Part shown: positions 59,900 to 64,000 of the stretch, piece after piece
How positions within the stretch are numbered: the first letter of the stretch is position 1
Layout of the letters: every line of letters begins with the position of its first letter
Assembly (NCBI GenBank): GCA_964035545.1
Contig: OZ037766.1
Span: forward strand, 1,483,501-1,547,500
Length of the DNA stretch: 64,000 nucleotides
Origin: Bugula neritina
Lineage: Eukaryota; Bryozoa; Gymnolaemata; Cheilostomatida; Bugulidae
Direction of reading: 5' to 3'
Notes under the pieces: generated by a model
Databases searched by the model: none
What the model saw: the letters and a program-made list of their open reading frames with translations, nothing else
Told to the model about the DNA's origin: nothing
Position numbers and translations under genes: made by a program

Positions 59900-62159
59900 A
59901 CCTACTTACAGTGTATTATATGCTATTTAGGAGTTGTGATCTCTTTCTCATCTACTATGTATATTATTTCCCCTGCCATGACATCATATCCTATTGTATA
60001 CTTGTATCCATGGCGATGCATCATATAATTGACGGATATCACCTCATATTGTGTTCACTCTCTTCTCTATTATTATATGTATTTGTAATATTTTTTCACA
60101 GTCACTAGCCGTACAATATTTCTTATGTATATATATGTATTGTATGTATATATATATGTATTTCTACAGTGCAATTCATTGTTTTATTAAATATTATATT
60201 ATAGATATGTTGATATTATGTACATACAATTTAGATCTCTTCTCTTTTTAGTAATTCACATGTTTTGTGTTATGCAGTGCAGTGATACAGTTGTAATACG
60301 GTATAGCATTTGTAAATAGAAATTGTATCTCTTTGAAAACGTTTGTTAGGCAATTAAAAAGTTTTATCAAAAGTTTATTAGCTTTTTTTATCTTTTTGTT
60401 TGTGGAATGTTTGAGGGAAGCCTCATCAGAGAGAGATAGTTTTAGTCAATTGACAATAGAACCTTAGCTAACTGTGTTGACTACAGATCTCTAAATTGTC
60501 TGAAGGAAATGCTGAGTCTTCATTAGATCTCTATTATTTGCAATAAATTTGTATTTCTTTGTTTTTGTAATTAAACCTGAATTTAGTAGTTTAATGTACA
60601 AACTTTTTTGTTCAATAAAAATATTTTATTATTCTCAAAATATTCATTAAACTTTCCAGTAAAGTTCAAAACTCATCAATTTTTTGTTGATTTGTGTGCA
60701 TGCCATGTCTAACTGCACAAATTTGTTTATTCTTCGAGTTTAAAGAACCATAATAACTTACTGCAAGAAAACTACAATTTTTAGTGGACAGAGAAGATAA
60801 ATTGATACTTATAAATGAACCATTTTTTAGAGTATCAATCAACGGTGAATAGCTTCAAATTGTGGGGTTTTTGATAAATCACAAAGAATAAAATTTTGTA
60901 GAAAAAATGTCCTACTGAAGTGTGTATTTAAATCCATCAATGAATGCAGAACAATAGAACTAAGTTGCAACAGTGAAGTTTTAAGCATTAAGCTAATCTG
61001 TGAAAGTTGCCAGTATTGGAGTTATCCCCTTTAATTAAACTACAATGTATTATTTATTGTCAGTTACTCGGTAAAATAATACCAAAATGTATTTATGGTT
61101 TTAACTACGTTCAAACTAGTTTTATTATTTGGTATTTTTTATAATACTTTTGTTGTCGAAAATGTATTTTTGTTATTAAAAGTCAACTTTTAACATTCGA
61201 AACTATAGCAGCGATTGCAGAGGGAAATATAATTATTTTTATTAAAGGGTCATTCTTGCTATTGAAATGCTATAAAATTTTAATTTAGTTTGACCATACT
61301 GCTATTAGTATTACTGTGATTAAAGCTCTGTAAGTGGTTTTAATTATTACGATAGCAAATGGCTATACAAATAATTTGTTAGTATTACTATTAGGATTTG
61401 TTATAACTTATAAGTTTTCATCTACGGCTACTACTACTAGTACTAGTACTAGTAGTAGTACTAACTTAAACTAGTAGTAGTACTAGTAACTAGTAAGCAG
61501 TAGTATTACTACTAGTACTAGTACTCAACTAGTAGTAAAGTACTACGTCTACTGTAAGACTCACTTTCTGAGTCAGACTGAGCATGCAATTTGAATTTCA
61601 ATTTCAGTGAATTTGCGATATACTTACGGCTACGCTATCAGTATCATATACTGATGTATTTATACTCAAAAGGTCAAAGACAAATAATGACAACTACAAG
61701 TCATACTGATTTTCGATGAGCTTATGCTGATACTCATACTCATAGTTATACTGACTTTTACACTGTGACTAAATGTGATCAATAAATATGATATTCATAC
61801 TCATAGACCATAAAGCTAGTCATAACTCATACTAAATCTCATAGTAATATTACAGTTACTAATTACATTTACTGAGTCTGAGTAATATTAAGTCAAATGA
61901 CTCATTATAATAATGATTATCATAATTATTGTGATAATTATTGATATTAATATTATAATTATCATTAGGATTATCATTATTAATTTGTATTCATAGTGAC
62001 ACTGATAGTGCCCCTAGTAATTTGTAAAACTAAAAAAGTCATCAATTTTATTTGTTTGTAGTTTTACCATTCGATAAATTTTTTGGGTTGCTTTATATTT
62101 TGTAAATATTTTAATTTTAGATTTTATTGGTGGTGCAATATATAACACCGACAATAAAG
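59900..62159. other. Intergenic region with CTAG palindromes and hexamer islands
   Basis: 3' flank of the preceding gene, then AT-rich sequence without a supported exon. At 61425-61560 there are overlapping actagtactagtag palindromes, and at 61610-61990 a mosaic of atactcatactcatag-like words. Confidence 0.6.
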
Positions 62160-63989
62160 ATGCCAGACAAATACAGGAGCAGGTAGGTTTGAGTTGCCCA
62201 GCAAATGATTTCATCCAATGCTCTTCAATTATGAGAAAGTTTGAGATAAATTTTTATAAAACTTCTGTTGATTCACTTGAAAAATCCGTTTCACAATGTG
62301 GAAAAAATAATGCTTTAAAGAAGTTATTGTTTAGTCTTACATAATGCATTTATAAAACAAGTTTATCTTATATTGTGGAGTTTTATTTTTCTATGCAAAG
62401 TAGCTATAAGAGGTGACTGGGTGACGAAAATAATAATATATAAGAATTATCAAATATAAATGCAATGTTTTTAGAGTGACTTTTCTGTGTGAATCGTCAT
62501 TGTGTGTAAATAAAATAATTTGTAAGCAGGGATAGACATTCGGGTGATACCAGAGAGCGATCTAGAAGTCCAAGGCGCAGGCGATCTAGATCCCCACCTG
62601 CTAAAAGCTCTAAAATCAGAAGCCCACGCCGACGTCGGTCACACTCTGAATCTCCGAGGAAAGATAGGAAATCATCAATCAGTCCTAAGCACTATCACTC
62701 ACGTCCTCCAGTTTCTAAACACAGATCACATCAGTCTAGTTCTATCAGGTAAACTCGTCAACCCCGTCACTGAGGTCCTCAGCACTAACTTGTTTTCCCT
62801 GACAATCACTCATTACTCAGCTGTTGGTTTTACAGGAGAGAATCCAGAAGCTCAGAATCTCCGCCCAAGTCTAAGAGAGATGCGCGAGGTTTTAGACGTT
62901 CTGAAACTTCTCCCAAGTCTAGAAGAGATTCGCGGAGTTCTAGACGTTCTGAAACTCCTCCCAAATCTAGAAGAGATTCGCGGAGTTCCAGACGTTCTGA
63001 AACTCCTCCCAAATCTAAGAGAGATGCGCGAAGTTCCAGGAGCAGATCTGACTCTCCTGCTAAAGTCTCCAGCAGGTTGGTGATGGATTAATATATTTTA
63101 CCATACAAGAAACATTTACTCTTGCTCGTGTGAAGACATCATATTAGGTTTGGCCTTTAAGCAGGTTAAATGTACTGTAATAGTATTATCGTACTATTGA
63201 TATTGGTAGTAGCAAGATTTTTCTGTATCTGGTAGCAAAAGACAGAGAAAAACTTCCACAAACAGGTCAACGCCTTCCCCAACAACCTTAGATGATGTGT
63301 TGATGAGAGAGAAGCCACTTTCTATTGCCAGAAGTAGAGCATCTATATACGACAGATATGAGCGATACGAGATTAACGTAATGGCTATACACAACAAGAC
63401 TAATGAGAAAAGGTGAGGCGCTGGCTAATAATTTGTGTGAACTTTAGCATTACTAATTATCTTTTGATTTTTTGACAAAAATAATTTGCTAGTAGCGTTT
63501 TTTCAGCTACTGTAAACGGGTTTTTATGTTTGAGAATTTGAATAATTTTTACATGCAGGTTTTTAGTCTGAGACCTCAAGTGCAATCAGCAAGGTGTTCA
63601 ATTGAAACCTCAGCTAACATTTTATTCCTGGACATGAGAAATATTTCAATTAATGTTAAAGTTTCAGTCATTTATTCACCTCACTGTTAACTGATCTAAT
63701 TTCAGATTTTTTTCATTAAGATTTGTCTTCTCTCTGTGGGTCTAACTATAATTCTGTGCTGCAGGAGTCGTAAAGACGTGGACAGCGGCTTGACCTCTAA
63801 AGACTTCTCTCCTACTGATGTTATTGAACTGGTGCACGAGCTGAACCCAAGGTCTGCGTCCAAGAAGAAGTCAAGGTCGTTATTTGACCGAGAAGAGATC
63901 AAGAACTTTGTGGAGGAAGAGGTTGAGACGAAAGTTATACGACTCCTTCCATCGACTGATGAGTTGAAGAAGTTGGAGGCTAAACTAAG
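62160..63989 (+). CDS. Arginine/serine-rich protein, 5' part (runs off the window)
   Basis: Five exons in phase: 62160-62182, 62530-62748, 62836-63075, 63236-63412 and 63765-63989, the last followed by a GTGAG donor, so the gene continues beyond 64000. The start MPDKYRSRDRHSGDTRERSR leads into an RS domain with RS and RRRR runs. Exon 3 contains four copies of a 16-residue repeat (RRDSRSSRRSETPPKS type). Exons 4-5 encode a non-RS segment with YDRYERYEINVMAIHNKT, FSPTDVIELVHELNPRS and SLFDREEIKNFVEEEVETKV, which looks like a conserved helical domain but was not recognised. RS domains suggest a nuclear speckle or mRNA-processing role; that is inference. Confidence 0.75.
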
Positions 63990-64000
63990 GTGAGAGGAGC

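Overview
This is about 64 kb of nuclear DNA from an intron-rich invertebrate animal, AT-rich overall. The evidence is spliced genes with GT-AG introns, ribosomal protein RPL11 with intronic C/D snoRNAs, motile-cilium genes (CFAP299, a tektin, DRC1), a tRNA-derived SINE, a hAT element and many minisatellites. The phylum cannot be fixed from the sequence. A bilaterian such as a spiralian is compatible, but that is a guess. Exons were placed by eye from splice consensus, reading phase and remembered family similarity; no search was run.

Layout. 1-1693: minisatellite and the first two exons of CFAP299 (-). 2401-16051: a complete 30-exon TBCD (+), 1171 codons in unbroken phase. 16791-20495: tektin-family gene (-), tail to tail with TBCD and lacking only its N-terminal exon. 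21736-23744: THUMPD1 (-) with a 23-copy octapeptide tail and a SINE in an intron. 25827-26647: MKRN2OS-like gene (+). 27339-34824: complete 13-exon DRC1 (-). 35075-37385: RPL11 (+), with a U43-type C/D snoRNA in each of introns 2, 3 and 4. 39640-46533: a gene ending in a death domain preceded by a RHIM-like amyloid motif (+). 47207-48189: hAT-type transposon with an 8-bp target duplication. 48198-52936: no gene seen. 53073-53786: single-exon secreted precursor with prohormone-like features (+). 55760-59899: unrecognised four-exon gene (+) whose first intron holds a 2.45-kb element with 600-bp inverted arms. 62160-64000: 5' part of an arginine/serine-rich gene (+).

How the genes relate. CFAP299/TBCD, THUMPD1/MKRN2OS and DRC1/RPL11 are head-to-head pairs, the last only about 250 bp apart. 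Four of the eleven genes concern tubulin or axonemes (CFAP299, TBCD, tektin, DRC1); this may be coincidence.

Most interesting: the RHIM-like plus death-domain protein (IMD/RIPK1-like architecture); a 57-bp minisatellite in TBCD that has multiplied an exon end with its 5' splice site seven times; three U43-like snoRNAs in RPL11 with compensatory terminal stems; a candidate neuropeptide precursor; and recurrent degenerate hexanucleotide islands.
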